Assembly (NCBI GenBank): GCA_013398955.1
Contig: VWPU01017401.1
Span: 248,001 to 312,000 of the forward strand
DNA from: Callaeas wilsoni
Lineage: Eukaryota > Chordata > Aves > Passeriformes > Callaeidae
Direction: 5' to 3'
DNA length: 64,000 nucleotides
The position numbers and the translations under genes are program-made. Of this stretch, positions 11,641-23,460 are shown piece after piece. The notes beneath the pieces are model-generated. The model saw nothing but the letters and a program-made list of their open reading frames with translations, did no database searches and had not been told where the DNA came from. Each line of letters begins with the position of its first letter. The stretch's first letter is position 1.

Positions 11641-12669
11641 TAACTCAATTATAAGCCTTTAGTGTGTCTCTTCAGGGAGGCTGCGGATGGCCGGATGGCC
11701 ATTGCTTGCCATCTCTTGCTGGGATCGAGTGGAGGCAGCCTGAGCTCAGGGACAGTAGAGGGCACGATGGCAAGAAGGAAGATGGGAGAGCTACTGGGAG
11801 AGAGAAATGGCATTTTTGCAAGCTTGCTACACTGGAAAAGAAAAGCCTGTTCAGTGCAACTGACTGCCTCCTTGTAGGTAAATCTCACAAGATTACTAAC
11901 CATGCTTCATGACCCTCTGGTAATTCTACACACTTTCATAAATGAGGGTGTCGCCAGTGTTCAAGATAATGTCATTTTTTTATAACATATGCCCTATTGT
12001 TTCCTTGTCCCTTAAAGGCAACCAAGCATCTTCCACGTTTTTGGAATTGACGCAACCCACTGAAGAAGCTTTTATCGAGTTACTCACCATGACTCCCAAT
12101 CTCTTCCCTCCAAGGAGCCTGGGAGCTCAGTGCTCATCACCGTACAGCTGAAGTGGAGACTATTTTTGCAGTCTGTATTACCATACGCTCATCCATGTTA
12201 TAGCTCATCCGTCATCCTGCTGCTCTGTCCCTGTGGTGCCTTTAAATCCTGCTGACTCATGGAGACGGCAGCCCGTGCTTGCCTTTGGTTGGTAAGATGG
12301 TGAGGGGCACCGGGGAAGGACACTGATCCCAGCAGGACACCCCAGAGCAGCCAGGCCGAGCCCTGGGAGTGGTCCCATTGGATCTCCACAGCCCAGGCAG
12401 CAAGCCTGCAGAGGATGCAATGAGGTGGGCCTGCTCTTAACATCTCTGATGGCTTTTGGCAACTCTGCTGCATTTCTCACCAGCCAAACGAGGAGTCATC
12501 ATCAAAGCACCGACATGCCAGCCATGACACGCAGGGCAGACTAAAGACCTCCACAGTGCGTACTGACTATTAACTTGTCTCCGTGCAAAAGAGAAACTAT
12601 TCTTTGCTAATTAACAATCCACTGGGTTTTAAACAGTGACAACACCCTGCCCCTTTGCCCACGGCTATT
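11641..12669. other. No gene recognised
   Basis: Frames of 82-91 codons occur on both strands (11649-11912 and 12198-12480) without any family resemblance. Nothing repetitive is recognised. A TTTTTTTATAAC AT-rich stretch lies near 11975. Confidence 0.5.
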
Positions 12670-12975
12670 TATTTCCCTTCATAATTTTGTGTGAAAGGCC
12701 TTATCAAAGGCTTTATGAAAATCAAAGTACATTGTGTCTGCTGGGGATCACCTTTATCTTGTTTTATTAAACTTAAACCCCACCCTCCCCAAAACAACAA
12801 AACCCACTTGCAGCTCAAAAAGGCACAATTTTCTTTTGCAGAAGCCATACTAGATTGACCCTGTCATGTTATACTTACCCGAACATTGTACTAGTCTGTC
12901 TTTAATTAGCTTCACAATCAGTTTGGCTGGAACTGAAAGAAAGCTCATAGATCTGTAATTCCCTGGATGTCTTTC
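12670..12975 (-). pseudogene. CR1-like LINE ORF2 reverse-transcriptase fragment
   Basis: Read on the minus strand, two reverse-transcriptase landmarks appear in the right order and spacing. At about 12958-12893 the reading is PGNYRSMSFLSVPAKLI, matching the CR1/L2-group motif PGNYRPVSLTSVPGK. At 12730-12700 it is YFDFHKAFDK, matching RT motif A (YLDFSKAFD), which carries a catalytic aspartate in the family. Roughly 65 codons separate them, as in intact elements. The frames differ and a TGA follows soon after motif A, so the copy is dead. It is older than the short CR1 copies elsewhere in the window. It lies directly beside a SINE fragment. Confidence 0.85.
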
Positions 12976-12987
12976 GATTATTAAAAA

Positions 12988-13188
12988 AATAATAATAGTA
13001 CTTAGCATGCCTAGAGCACTCCCTCTCTGAGGATCTCAGAGCACTCCACACCAGGGTGAAGGCAGAGCAGGCTGGAGACAGCCCTTCAGCACCTTTGCCT
13101 TGCAAGAGAGAAGGAGAAGGGAGAGCAACTTGCCCACGAAGTCCATGTCACAGATGGATATGGAGCTGGCACCCCGTTCCTGACCCTC
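12988..13188 (+). repeat. Ancient amniote SINE fragment
   Basis: Starts AATAATAGTACTTAGC, continues TCTGAGGATCTCAGAGCACT, and further on reads GAGAGCAACTTGCCCA (13110 area), GTCACAGATGG, GGAGCTGGCACCCCGTTCC and TGACC. This follows an old amniote SINE whose consensus runs roughly AATAATACTTAGCAC..TTACAAA..GAAGTGACTTGCCCAAGGTCAC..AGAGCCGGGA..CCTGACTC. Family name uncertain (MIR-like). It abuts the LINE reverse-transcriptase fossil at its left side. Confidence 0.65.
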
Positions 13189-14565
13189 TCAACTGTCATT
13201 AAAATCACTTGCTTGATTCTCAGGGGTGAGGAAGGGGCGGTGTTTGCCCATCTGCATCATCTCGCCTGAGCACAGAGAGATTTCAGCATTTTTCCCCCAA
13301 ATCCGACCCTGCAATATTAGCAGCTCTGCATTCGTTAGAGAGATGCTGTTTATAAGGATCCGTCAGACACTGCTGTCAGTATATTTCATGCATTATTTAC
13401 TTCAGAGCCCTGAGACTAATGCTACCTCAGTCCCAGTGATTTACTGCATGTGAGTTTCTCAAGCTGATCCATAACTTTGGGTAATAATAACAATAGCAAA
13501 ATACTTCGTATGCATATATCACGCTCGTCAGCAAAAACCCACACAGAGATGAGCACACGATGCCAGAAGAGCTGCTGTTCTGAGGTACCAGAGCATCAGC
13601 CATTTGCAGGTACAGCTCCCTCCTCACAGAGGTGCGACTTCCACACTCCAGATTTAAAATACTTTGTCTCAAGTCCAGTACATGTGAACCCTTTGAAGTC
13701 AGAGTCCATATCCAGGGGGGTTCCCCCTTTCTGGGGAAAGTTCAGCAGTCCCCGCACAACATCCCCTGGCAAGAACAGACCTACTCGGGCAGCAGAACCT
13801 CATGAGCCTGTCCCAGCCCACAGATGGGGCCCCTCTGCCTTGGTGAATTAAAAATCCCAGAGGGATGCTCAGCGCCCGGGATGGGGACTGAGCAAACAGC
13901 TCGGCACAAGACAGAGATTCAGCTTGTTGGCTTTGGCTCAGCTCTTTAATTGCATTCCCCACCTGTGGCTCCCCTCATCCTGCTCCTGGCATTGCATAGC
14001 CACAGCACCCTTGCCATTCTTCTCACTCCCCTCAGCTTCCTTCTCATTTACACCTTGCCTACTGTTTCATTTGACTCAGGGCAGCTTGGCCGTTCATTAA
14101 AAAGTGCTTGATGAACCCTAATAAAAGCCCACACTCTGCTGTGCAGCTGTGGATCCTTTCTGTCCCCTTTCCACACCATCCTCCTACATCCTCCTTGCAC
14201 ACCGAGGCAGTGATGACCTCCAAGCCAAGTCCAGTGCTTTTAAGGATTGTTTTTCTGGTTTGTTTGCTTTAATTTATTTTGCCCTTCAGCCTACCACTTG
14301 CTGTCACCCTTCTCCTCGAGCTTTCCTGCTGCCCTGTTTGAAGCTCACCTATCCTGCACATGCCACGTGGGGGGCACACTTAATGAGAAGCCAACCTCCC
14401 TGCCCTTGCTGACGTGATGCTGACAAGTCCTCGGCACTTGCACCTCTGCAACGTGCGGCTACTGCCCACACACCCTACCCGCTCCCTAACGTCTCCCCTG
14501 ACATGGCTGAAGCCCCAAGAAAGGGAGTGCTGTGTCCTGGCAGGCTCTTAATATGCTGCAGGCCT
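13189..14565. other. No gene recognised
   Basis: A GGGTAATAATAACAATAGC stretch near 13479 could be the degraded start of another old SINE, but no body follows. The 124-codon frame at 13477-13851 (plus) crosses it and shows no known product. Confidence 0.45.
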
Positions 14566-14594
14566 AATAATGATAATGATAATAATAGCAATGA
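14566..14594. repeat. Imperfect (TAA/TGA)n microsatellite
   Basis: TAATAATGATAATGATAA followed by TAATAGCAATG: about nine interrupted trinucleotide units. Confidence 0.8.
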
Positions 14595-15169
14595 AACCCA
14601 CTGAGCGATGTCCGCTCGCTCAGACAAGGCTGTAGTGTGGAGGCCAATTCCTACCACTGTGCTGACACAAAATCACTGAGATCAATGAAAACATCAACTA
14701 AGCGCTGCGAAGGACAGTCTTCTCCCTTGCCTTTCACATCTCACCCCTGCAAAACCAGTTTCTTTCTAGGAGCAGAAGTAACCCTTCCTGGTGGTTTGAC
14801 AGCTTTGGCCTGATCTGAGCCGGAGCCACAGGCCTTCATGCTGCCTCAGGAGAGACAGGGCTGCAGAGATGCGTGGCTGCCTTTGAGAGGCACCAGCCTC
14901 AGCATGCGGCACTGAAGCCAGGGGAAGGCTTCTCCTGGTGCTGCCCAGGGCGTGGACACCACACATCAGTGATGGCAGGGGCTGTGAGAGACCCCATGGG
15001 GGCTGGAAAGACAGGGGATGCCATGCAGGACTGCGTGCGCACCCCGTGTCTCGTACACACATGTGCTCACAGCAGCCCAGCCGGCTGTTCTCTGCCAGGA
15101 GGGACACCCCAGGAGTCCCACCTGGAGAGTAAGTACTACTGAACACAGCCCTAAATCAGGAGTTACGTC
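14595..15169. other. No gene recognised
   Basis: G+C-rich, with overlapping frames of 89-133 codons on both strands (14766-15367). A good donor-like GTAAGT lies at about 15131, but no acceptor or coding signature pairs with it. Confidence 0.45.
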
Positions 15170-15430
15170 TTCCCACACAGGCACCAAAACAAGCTGCTCG
15201 AAAAAGTCGTCATTTATGGTGTCAATAAATCGCCTCTCCAAATCATGCCCAGATGTGCATTTTAGGGCCCAGTCACCTTGCCTTTTTATTCTTGCCTGCA
15301 AAGTCTCTGCTCTCCTGCAGTACTCTTTGCCTAATAAATCATGCCAAAACACATTAAAAGAACCCATTATTGTTATTAATTACTATTATTGCATTAGCAG
15401 ATTTTACTACTTCCTTAATCTCTCTACCAG
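15170..15430. promoter_or_regulatory. Candidate conserved non-coding element
   Basis: Contains GTCGTCATTTATGGTGTC, AATAAATCGCC, CCTAATAAATCATGCC, CATTAAAAGAACCC, then TTATTGTTATTAATTAC and GCATTAGCAG. CpGs are kept inside HOX/CDX-like cores and no repeat family is recognised. The TTATTGTTATTAATTAC part could instead be the tail of an old SINE. Confidence 0.28.
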
Positions 15431-16024
15431 CTGAAACCCTGTGCTCACCGAGGAGGGAACTGAGTGGGTTGGGGTCCTGCCTCCTGGGCAGCTCTCAGCC
15501 TTGGGATATGCCATGCCCTGACTCACACAACCCCTACATGGAGCAGGGCTGACAGTGGCTGACAAACCTCCATCCTAGACATTTCCCTGACACAACTATT
15601 TAGGACTAGCATTTTCTGGGTACAAAAGGCCAGGTGAAGGGAGGGAGAGAAAAGCAAACTCCCCAGCTTATCTGCAGGCTAGATAATATAGCACAGCAAG
15701 CTGGGCAGCCCATGGCACATTCACCATGTTTTTCTAGTACTTCAGCAAACACAGTTCTACTCTCAGCACTGAAACTGAGTGAAATATCAACTCAAGCAGG
15801 TCAAAACATCCCCATGTCTCAATTTTTCCCCTGCCCTTTCTCAGCTGTGTATTTAATTTGCATCCTCTTCAAGACAGAAGGATTATCATACTTTTTGGTA
15901 CCTCAGAGGCTGGATAGGACATCTCGCTTTCCACACTAAAAATTACAGTAACAGAAGCATCCTAAAGTTCTCAGTTTCTTCTGCACCATCAGAAAGAAGT
16001 GTGCACCTGATCATCACTAACCTG
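15431..16024. other. No gene recognised
   Basis: No repeat or coding signature seen. The 101-codon frame at 15634-15939 has no recognisable product. Confidence 0.5.
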
Positions 16025-16660
16025 CATGATGGGACAGAAGATATCAACAGCTTCAGGAAAGAAACCAAATTCAGGGGAGTGTCTGACTTGCTGGACAGCA
16101 GAGCTGCCATTCAAAGGCCCTCGAGGCCATGGAGAAATTGGATGACAGAATTTCATGAAGTTCAACAAGGATAAGTGCAAAGTCTTCCACCTGTTGAAAT
16201 GATCTCTGTGCAACACTGAAGGATGAGGACTTGCTGGCTGGGGAGTAGCTCTGAGGAAGACGAAAGGCTCCCAGTGAGCAAAAGTTGAAAACGAGTGTGC
16301 CAGCATGCCCTTGCAGCAAGGAGGGCTAAATGCGTACCTGGCTGCAATGATGAGAGTGTAGATAGCAGGCCAAAGTAAATTATTATTCCCCTCTACTCAG
16401 CACTTCCGAGGCTGTATGTGGAGCAATTTTGGGCTCCCAGAATATTTGGTTGGACATAAAAGAAAAACATTTTCATAATGAGGGTGGATCAGCACTGGAA
16501 CAGGTGCCAAGACAGGTTGAAGTATCATTGTCTTGGGAGATTTCCAATTTTTGACTGAGCAAGCTGATCTAATGTTGATGTTAGCCCTGCTTTGAGCAGG
16601 GACTTGGATAAGAGACCTCCAAATCTCCTTTCCCCCTGAAACTTTTCTCTGATTTCAAGG
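16025..16660 (+). mobile_element. CR1 LINE, about 635 bp, 5'-truncated
   Basis: Sense-strand CR1 text can be followed throughout. Blocks are TGATGGGACAGAAG, AGAGCTGCCATTCAAAGG, ATGGAGAAATTGGATGACAG, TTTCATGAAGTTCAACAAGG, AAGTGCAAAGTCTTCCACCTG, CCCCTCTACTCAGCACT, AGCACTGGAACAGGTGCC and GAGCAGGGACTTGGATAAGAG, then AACTTTTCTCTGATTTC, a worn CR1 3' end (consensus AACCATTCTGTGATTC). The part up to about 16480 corresponds to the end of ORF2, which is riddled with stops. This is the longest CR1 copy in the window. No poly-A tail, as usual for CR1. Confidence 0.88.
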
Positions 16661-18417
16661 ATGCTGCTGTAGTTCTTTCTTCTGTGTGGGACAGCTGTGG
16701 CTTGAGAGCTGAACTTGGAAGAGTCTGATGGGAGATTTGCCCCACATCGGTCCCTAAAAGCCTCTTGGCAGAGTGTGCAGGGGCCAATGCACAGCACAAT
16801 AAAGACTGCTCTGTTACCCTGCTGCTTACTTCTCCTCTGCCCCACACTCTCACCAAGGAACCAGTTGTTCACTTCTGGGTTAGATCACAGCAGTCACATA
16901 ACGCATTACAGTTTAGAAAGTGAGAACCCAAAGCCACCAGAATAGGATTGACAAGTAGGTCAGCCTGCAATTAGCCACTCTGAATGTAGTCCTGACTCCT
17001 GGAACAACAATCTGGGATTTTAATCAAACTCAGAAAGATGTTTAATAGCTGAGAGAGGCGAGATTGTTGATTTTATGTCTCCTTCAGAACACAGCTGTCC
17101 GTTATTTCTTCCTTCAAGTCATTACTCTCCTTTTATTGCCTTTTTATCCCATTCACAAACCTGAACTCCTCCTCTCTCCTCAATTTCCTCTGCACTGTCC
17201 CTTCTTGCAGCTGATTTCCACAGGTTGCTTCCTTATTGCTTCATCCTTTGCAAACTTTTTGGCTCTACCCCCACATCTCAGAAACACCTGCAAACGACCA
17301 TGAAGCTGCTTGCAGAGAGATTAGGGGGGACTGCTTGACAGGAGCGGGGCCAGCAGTTTCCCCTGGCTGCAGCAGGGACATGTGGCTGGACTCTCAAATG
17401 TGATAATAACATACGAAGTGTGCAGTGATGGCCATATGTTGCACTAATTCCTATGTACACAATGCCCTCTGCAGAACAAACAGCCAGGATGGAGGGCACT
17501 GGCAGAAGTGCAGGCCCGCAGAGGGGCACCTACCCTTCAGAGATAGATGGACAGAAGGAGGAAGGCTAAAACTGGCTTCAGTCAAGAGCTACAATCATCT
17601 CTGGTTAGGTCAGACTGCAGCTTTATATGTCTAATACAAAAAAAGAGAAAGAAGAGTAACTTGTAACTTCCAGGGAACATCCATTGATAGGGGCAGATAG
17701 GGAGAACCAGGTGACCTTTCCATACCCCTGAACAACCACATAACATGAAATTTCAAGGGCTCTTGAAAGGTCCCAGGCCCATGCCCACATTTTAGCTCAA
17801 GTGCTGTGAGTGACAATTACCTTTGCTGCTATTGGCTTGTGAATAGCTGGCAGGGACCCAAAATTCTCCTGAGTCACCTTCCCCAGCAATTCAACAAGGC
17901 AAGGACCAGAATAAGCACTTGATGTAGCTGGGATTTCTCTGGTGACAGCAGGCAAGGAGAGGAAAATAGAGATTCTAAGCAGATTTCCTAGGCTGGACCA
18001 GCTCCAGTTCTGCTTGGAAGTGAAGGGTATTAGGGTACATTTTCTGTGCTGTGCAAAAGAGAAGAGTCAGCACTTCCATCCAGATGCTCGGACCCACGGG
18101 CTAGGCAGAAAGAAGACAGCTGCTCTGCTTCATACTTGGGCTTGCACAGAGAAGGAGAAAGGCAGAAAAAGCCCTTGCTGAAGAACAGGCACGGAAGGAG
18201 AGGAAGATGTGTCATATGAAAAAGTAGATACCGACTAATGGCACCATAGCTTAGTTGTCTCATGTTAGAGTCTTAAATTGCCCACAGTGGGAGGAAAGTC
18301 ACTTTAACATCTCAACATGGCACATAAAACTACTCCTTAAAGGAAAAAAAAAAACAACCCTGAATATTGTTGAAGAAGGAATGGAAATGAGATTGTTTCA
18401 CAGCTGGCTGTACCAAG
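16661..18417. other. No gene recognised
   Basis: A strongly pyrimidine-rich tract runs about 17064-17220. It codes for nothing recognisable and may simply be low-complexity DNA. Frames here are under 120 codons. A poly-A run of 11-12 bases lies near 18342. Confidence 0.5.
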
Positions 18418-18498
18418 TTAGGGGTTGGAACTAGATAATCCTTAAAGTCCCTTTTAAATCCTTAAAGTCCCCAAACCATTCCATATTCTATGATTCTA
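18418..18498 (+). mobile_element. CR1 LINE extreme 3' end with a small internal duplication
   Basis: TTAGGGGTTGGAACTAGATAA, a CCTTAAAGTCCC block, CCAAACCATTCC and finally ATTCTATGATTCTA: the canonical CR1 3' terminus in sense orientation. The 15-base segment AATCCTTAAAGTCCC occurs at 18437-18451 and again at 18457-18471, a 20-base-period tandem duplication absent from normal CR1. Only about 80 bases of the element are recognisable. Confidence 0.88.
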
Positions 18499-18812
18499 AG
18501 TTGGAGTCTTCTGGCCAGAGGTAGGTGGGAGCCCCCATATCAGCTGATGTACTGGGGTGGGGAGAGATGACCCCAGGGCTGAAAAGCACCCACCACTGCA
18601 GCTTGAATGCTTCATCAAGGATTGAAAACTCTCATCTTCTGTGGGGAGAAGAGATAGGAGTGTAAGCCCTAATGTGATCCTTAGCCATCTTCAGAAGAGG
18701 TAGCAGAATGTATGGAGCTCATCTGGGTGGGTTTTACTTGATCAGACAGGTTTTGATGGCCCTAGGAAACACACAGTATCAAGGAAGGAGAGAGAATGGA
18801 CATGGCAGGTTC
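18499..18812. other. No gene recognised
   Basis: Short spacer between two CR1 3' ends in opposite orientation. Nothing else seen. Confidence 0.5.
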
Positions 18813-18990
18813 TCACAGAATCAATAAAACAGGAATGGAAAGGACTGTAGGTCACCATCGAACACACTCCCCAACTCTACAGCAGAATCAACTACGCTTC
18901 AATGATCCCAGGGGACAGCTTTTCTGCCTGTGTTCTTAAACATCCCACTAAAGGAAACTCCACACCCACTAAATGAAACTCCTCACGCAC
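18813..18990 (-). mobile_element. Older CR1 LINE 3' end
   Basis: Plus-strand text CACAGAATCAATAAAAC, AATGGAAAGGACTGTAGGTCA, CAGCAGAATCAACTACGC, TTCTTAAACATCCCACTAAA and GGAAACTCCACACC matches the reverse complement of a CR1 subfamily (CACAGAATCAT..GGTTGGAAAGGAC..GTCATC..CAGCAGGGTCAACTA..TCTTAAACATCTCCAG..GAGACTCCAC). More diverged than the copy at 23461. The right boundary is vague. Confidence 0.7.
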
Positions 18991-21149
18991 AGGTGTACCA
19001 CACTCCCCTTGCACTTTGTGACCCAGTGTGTGAAGAGCTGATGTGCACACTTCATGATGTCTGGGGCAGGGGAGGCTGCTGTGGCAGTGAGTAATTTTAA
19101 TAAGATGTTACAAAGTCTGTGAGACCATTCTGAAAATAAACAGGAGAGACTGCAAATAAAGCTGTCCTCAATTTTTAAAATGTTTTGTGCCTTCTCATTT
19201 TATGTGCTAGAAAGAATTCTGTGGTGAGTTGGCAACTAGCAGATAAAGTTATTGACAACAAAGCCTTCGGCTCAAAATTAAAGCTAATTCTGTAGTTATA
19301 AAAAAAAGAAAAAATGTAAAATACAAAGACGGCAGGTTAATTGTGATAATATCATTAAATTCATACCCAGTTCTCAAAGCACATCATAGTTATTTAGAGA
19401 CAAGTGATCTGGGGAATCAGAAATGCAAGCGATTATGGCATTTCACCTCTTGGGGTCTATTTTGCAGTGAGATACAAATAAACTGAGTTTGGCAGTCAGA
19501 AATATTCTCTGACAAAATATTCTCCTACATCCTCAAGCTGATTAAAGGAATGAGCTGGAAGAGAGAGGTCAGTGGGTAGGCACATAGATAAGCAATAGAT
19601 AAGATGAGAGGAGACAGTCCTTGAGTCTATGTAGTCAATATCCTGGAGCTCATAAAAGTTTGTTACTGCAAACAGCTTCCTCTGCTTGGCTTTTCACATC
19701 AGATCTCAGCAGCCAGTGCTTATCTGTGCCCACTTGTTAGATTAGGTCCCATTGCAGGTGGCAAACAGAATCTTGCGTCTAATTCTCCATGTAGACCCAG
19801 TCAGATTCCCTACTGCTCAGAGAATGCACAGATTGGCAAGGAAAGGCTTCTCCACCCAGATCTTTCCACCTTTCTGGCAGCTGTCAGACAGCAGTGACAA
19901 AGTTTCTGGTGTTGATAAGCACCAAAATCCATGTGCTGTCTGGACAATGCACTGGTTTTATCCCTGGTCAGCAACCATATTAGACTGGCCAGGATACACC
20001 TTAACCAGAGTGGTCCCCAGAAAAGGATGGGAAGAGGCAAATGGTACGTGTAGCTACAGCCTTCGACCCTCCCATATCACAGGGATATAAGCAGCACACC
20101 TACACTAATATAACAAGCTGCTCCTGGCGATAGATTTCAACAGTGACTGCATCTCTAGTCCAATTAACCGATAATGAGAACTAGCTGACAGCACAGGAGG
20201 GACTAAATTCTTCTCTAACATCATTAAACATGGAATAGATGATGAGTCACCAAGCACCGAGTTCACATTTGGCCCCATGCCTGCTCCTGCCATTCAAACC
20301 ATTCCTGGCAGCAGTGGAGGGGCACAGCATGGGGTCTGCTGGTGACAACCATTACCCCAGGTAGGACATTTCTCCTGTGTGAACGCACTATATGTCTCTT
20401 CCTGGCTTCCTACCACATGAGTGCTTCCAGCCTAGTTGAGATGATGCGAAAAGGGAAGAGGGCACAGAGCCAAATGCTGTGCTTTAGCAATTTGCCAGTT
20501 GCTAGGGCTCACTCTAGCTGTGCACTTCAAAGGCACTCTGGTTTGGTGAAGTTTCCAGCCATTAGCTCGCCTCTTCAGCACTGCATACAGGGTAAGCACT
20601 GTCACCAAGCTAAATGGGCAGTGCCTAGAATGCCTTCCTTCCCTTGTTCCCTTGCTCCATGTATGGGAAGAAAGAACAATCCTTCCCACAAGGAAACCAC
20701 CAGACCGCAAAGAAGTGGGAGGCTTAACAGGGGCAAAATGCCATGTCCAGAATGGTGAAGGAAGCTTAGGCAGAGGTGGAGTGGTACGCAAAACATCTGA
20801 AGATGCCACTTCTAAACCCCCGAAAATGGGCAGGGAAAGTTGAGTGCAGACAATGTGTGGGATAAGGAAAGGTAGGTTCTGAATGGGGTCCTTTCCACAG
20901 AATACAATGGTGCCAAAAGAAGATATTTAAGATCCAGAAACAAGGAGACAGCCTGAAATAATCCACCCGTGGGCCTACCAAACAAACTCCACCTAACTGC
21001 TCCCTGTGTCTTTCCATTGCCCTGTATGTCCCCAGCCACTCTTTTCCAGCAAGCCACACAGGGACTGGCAGCAAACACCCCTGGCAGAACACAAGGAGAA
21101 CAATGCAAGATAGCCGATTTGCTGGCTCTACTGCTGCGTCCCCTCTTGG
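18991..21149. other. No gene recognised
   Basis: Two AATAAA motifs sit close together (19135-19140 and 19155-19160), with no transcript that I can attach them to. A 138-codon plus frame (20342-20758) and a 125-codon minus frame (20432-20809) overlap almost completely, which argues against both. Confidence 0.5.
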
Positions 21150-21400
21150 TTTAAATCAATAGTTTATGACATCTACAAGGGGAAACTGTAAATTTAATTT
21201 TGTCCCCTGCAGTGCGATTCATATCTTGTTTGCTGGTAACATAATGAATGTGTTTGCCCTCTAGACCCCCTGCCCAGTAGACCAATTTAAGGATAAAGCG
21301 AGAGAAAATAGCAAAGTACAATTAGGGAGGTCGATTAATGCTGGATTAACCAGTAGCTCAGCTAAAGATAGCTTTACAACATTTATACATAAGGGGCAAA
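21150..21400. promoter_or_regulatory. Candidate conserved non-coding element
   Basis: AT-rich and non-repetitive. Contains GGTTTAAATCAATAG, GTAAATTTAATTTTG, ACAATTAGGGAGG, TCGATTAATGCTGGATTAACC and GCTAAAGATAGC. Several TAAT and GATA cores occur within 250 bases and a few CpGs are retained. The call rests on motif density only. Confidence 0.28.
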
Positions 21401-21967
21401 GGAGAGAGGGAGATGGAAGCCCACCGAAGGAATAGAGAATCGGGTGAGTTTTCTTAGGAATAAAAACCTTTACAGGTGACTCGAAGGTACATGCTGCTTC
21501 CTAAACAACTGGTAGAGCCTTGCATCACCTGCCAGCCTAAAGCCACAAAACTGCAGATGCCTTGGTGCTCGGCAGGTGTGATCTGGAGTATAACCCAAAC
21601 TGCCCCAAGGACACAAGTTAAGCCTTCCTGAAACTCATAGGCTTAATTGCTCCTGCAAAAGCTACTTCAGGTTGTCACCATAGTAGTTAGAGTGTGCAAG
21701 GGCCTGGAATTTTGCTCAGAAACCTTGCTGGAAATGCAAATGGCAACAGAACGGTGAGGGTAGAAAATGTGACAGCACTCCGGTGCTAACAGAGAGGGGA
21801 GCAGCGAAGAGCAACGGGGATGATCCAGTAGATGGAATCCAGGGAGAGGGTTTCTCGCATCAGGGTGCTCTCTGCAAACCAGTTGGAGCGGTGGGTGAAA
21901 AAACAGCTCTGATTGTGTGTACCCTGCTGCACAACAGAAAGCAAGACTTGATACATTCTTGTGAACA
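21401..21967. other. No gene recognised, possibly LINE-flanking
   Basis: Frames of 69-133 codons on opposite strands (21667-22106) overlap the LINE scrap to the right. Part of this stretch may be further decayed LINE sequence that I cannot confirm. Confidence 0.4.
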
Positions 21968-22070
21968 AACAGATCTTGCCAGAGAAACCTGACTTTATTG
22001 CCAATTTCTTTTTCCAGCTGGCATAACCAACAAAACTCCAAATTAGTTTGGCTAGGTAGATAGGGCAAAA
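21968..22070 (+). pseudogene. CR1-like LINE reverse-transcriptase scrap
   Basis: The text AGATCTTGCCAGAGAAACC, then CTGACTTTATTGCCAATTTC, then GGCTAGGTAGATAGGGC follows the LINE stretch between RT motifs (GATCATGCCAGACCAACCTG..TCTCTTTCTTTGA..GGTAGATAGGGG). One frame reads RSCQRNLT, matching the SCQTNLI pattern just before RT motif A. Strongly decayed, with no continuous frame. Confidence 0.5.
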
Positions 22071-23460
22071 GAAATAATAATATTTTTGGCCAAAATCTAG
22101 AGCCAAACTTTGCAGCTAGGTCTTAGCTTTACAAAGAAACGAAGCACAAAACCCCCCACAAAATCCCAAAGAAACCAGAAAAAGGGCAAACCCATTAACC
22201 TGCAAACAGGAGATCAAGTGCCAAGGGATTTGGATCTGTAAAGGCATGGTCTAGAGCTTTCAGTTCATGTCTCTCTACTTTGTGGTTACAAAAGAGTTGC
22301 TAATACAGCGTGTCTAGCAATACTTCAGTGCTTCTGCTCTTTGAATTAAAACGAAGCAGTGCAAAAGTATACGGAAATTAAAAGAAAAATAAACTTTCAG
22401 CTCTGAGAGAAGGCTTAGGTGAGGGGCTAAGGACAACCTTGCTGTTTCTGAATTGATCTGCCCCTCTCTATTTTAAACAGTGTATTTTCCTGCTTTAGCT
22501 ACCTCTTTAAAATACTATCTTACATTCAGCTTCAGAGACAGCTCCCTTTGGATAAGCATTCTTAGATGGATACAGTGTGATCTTTACCAGTTGCTGCAAA
22601 TTGGCTCTGAGGGCACCTTTATGTGTCAGTTCTGCCTATTTTCTCTACAAACAGAGAGACAGGGATGGAGAGGATGAGGGGAAAGGGCTTTACAAATAAA
22701 ACAAACAATAGGAGAGCAAAAAACAAAGTCAGAGTCACACACTCTGACCTGAAACCAGAGTTCCTCATCCCAGCACCGTAACAATCTCCCTGACATCAAT
22801 TACAGATGCTGATCAGACACGGGTGTGGGGAGCTACATTCATACACAAATGTGCGGTTTGCACCGTTTGGGAGTGACCGGTTTGGGACACTCCCCTCAGA
22901 TCATAACTGGCAGCCAACGAGCGGTGGCAGCACATAACTGAGCGGGCAAAAATCATGGCTATCACTCAGGTTTAGCTGCCTCTAAACCAGCCATGGGCAA
23001 AGCATCTCAGGTTCAGCCCTCGCCCCTTCAGCTCATACTGGTATCCTCAAATTCACCAGACTTTAAAGACTTTTGATAAAATGGGACAGAATGATACAAA
23101 ACCACATCAATATTTGGACCCCATAACAACACAGTATTCTGGGCACAGGTGTCTTAATCGGCTCTCTTCTATCGTTTGAGGGAAAGACTGAAGGAAACAT
23201 GGTTATGACGAGAGAGAATGGAGATGTAAAAACCTTATAGGTGCGTAGAGTTTGTAATGGCAAAACATAGCTCATCACTACAGAGATACAGCTTGGTTTC
23301 AGTCCACTGAAAATGCTGGGCATCCTACTAGACAGCAGATGCAATCACTGTCCCTGGGCTTGGAGCAAACATTACTGTCCAATATGCTGCTACAGTAAAG
23401 CTTGGATGAATGATACAGCTGCAGCCTGTGCAGGAGTACTGCTGCGTTCACAAAGCAGTC
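22071..23460. other. No gene recognised
   Basis: A 22780-22960 segment keeps several CpGs (ACACGGGTGTGG, GTGCGGTTTGCACCG, GACCGGTTTGGG, AACGAGCGGTGG) in otherwise plain DNA, so it might be constrained. No motif cluster or coding frame stands out. Right end touches a CR1. Confidence 0.45.

Noticed and set aside
13350..13400. CACTGCTGTCAG text as a microRNA
   Set aside because: No convincing hairpin arms were seen and it does not match a known mature microRNA.
15362..15400. TTATTGTTATTAATTACTAT stretch as a SINE tail
   Set aside because: No SINE body adjoins. It was kept instead as part of a low-confidence candidate element.
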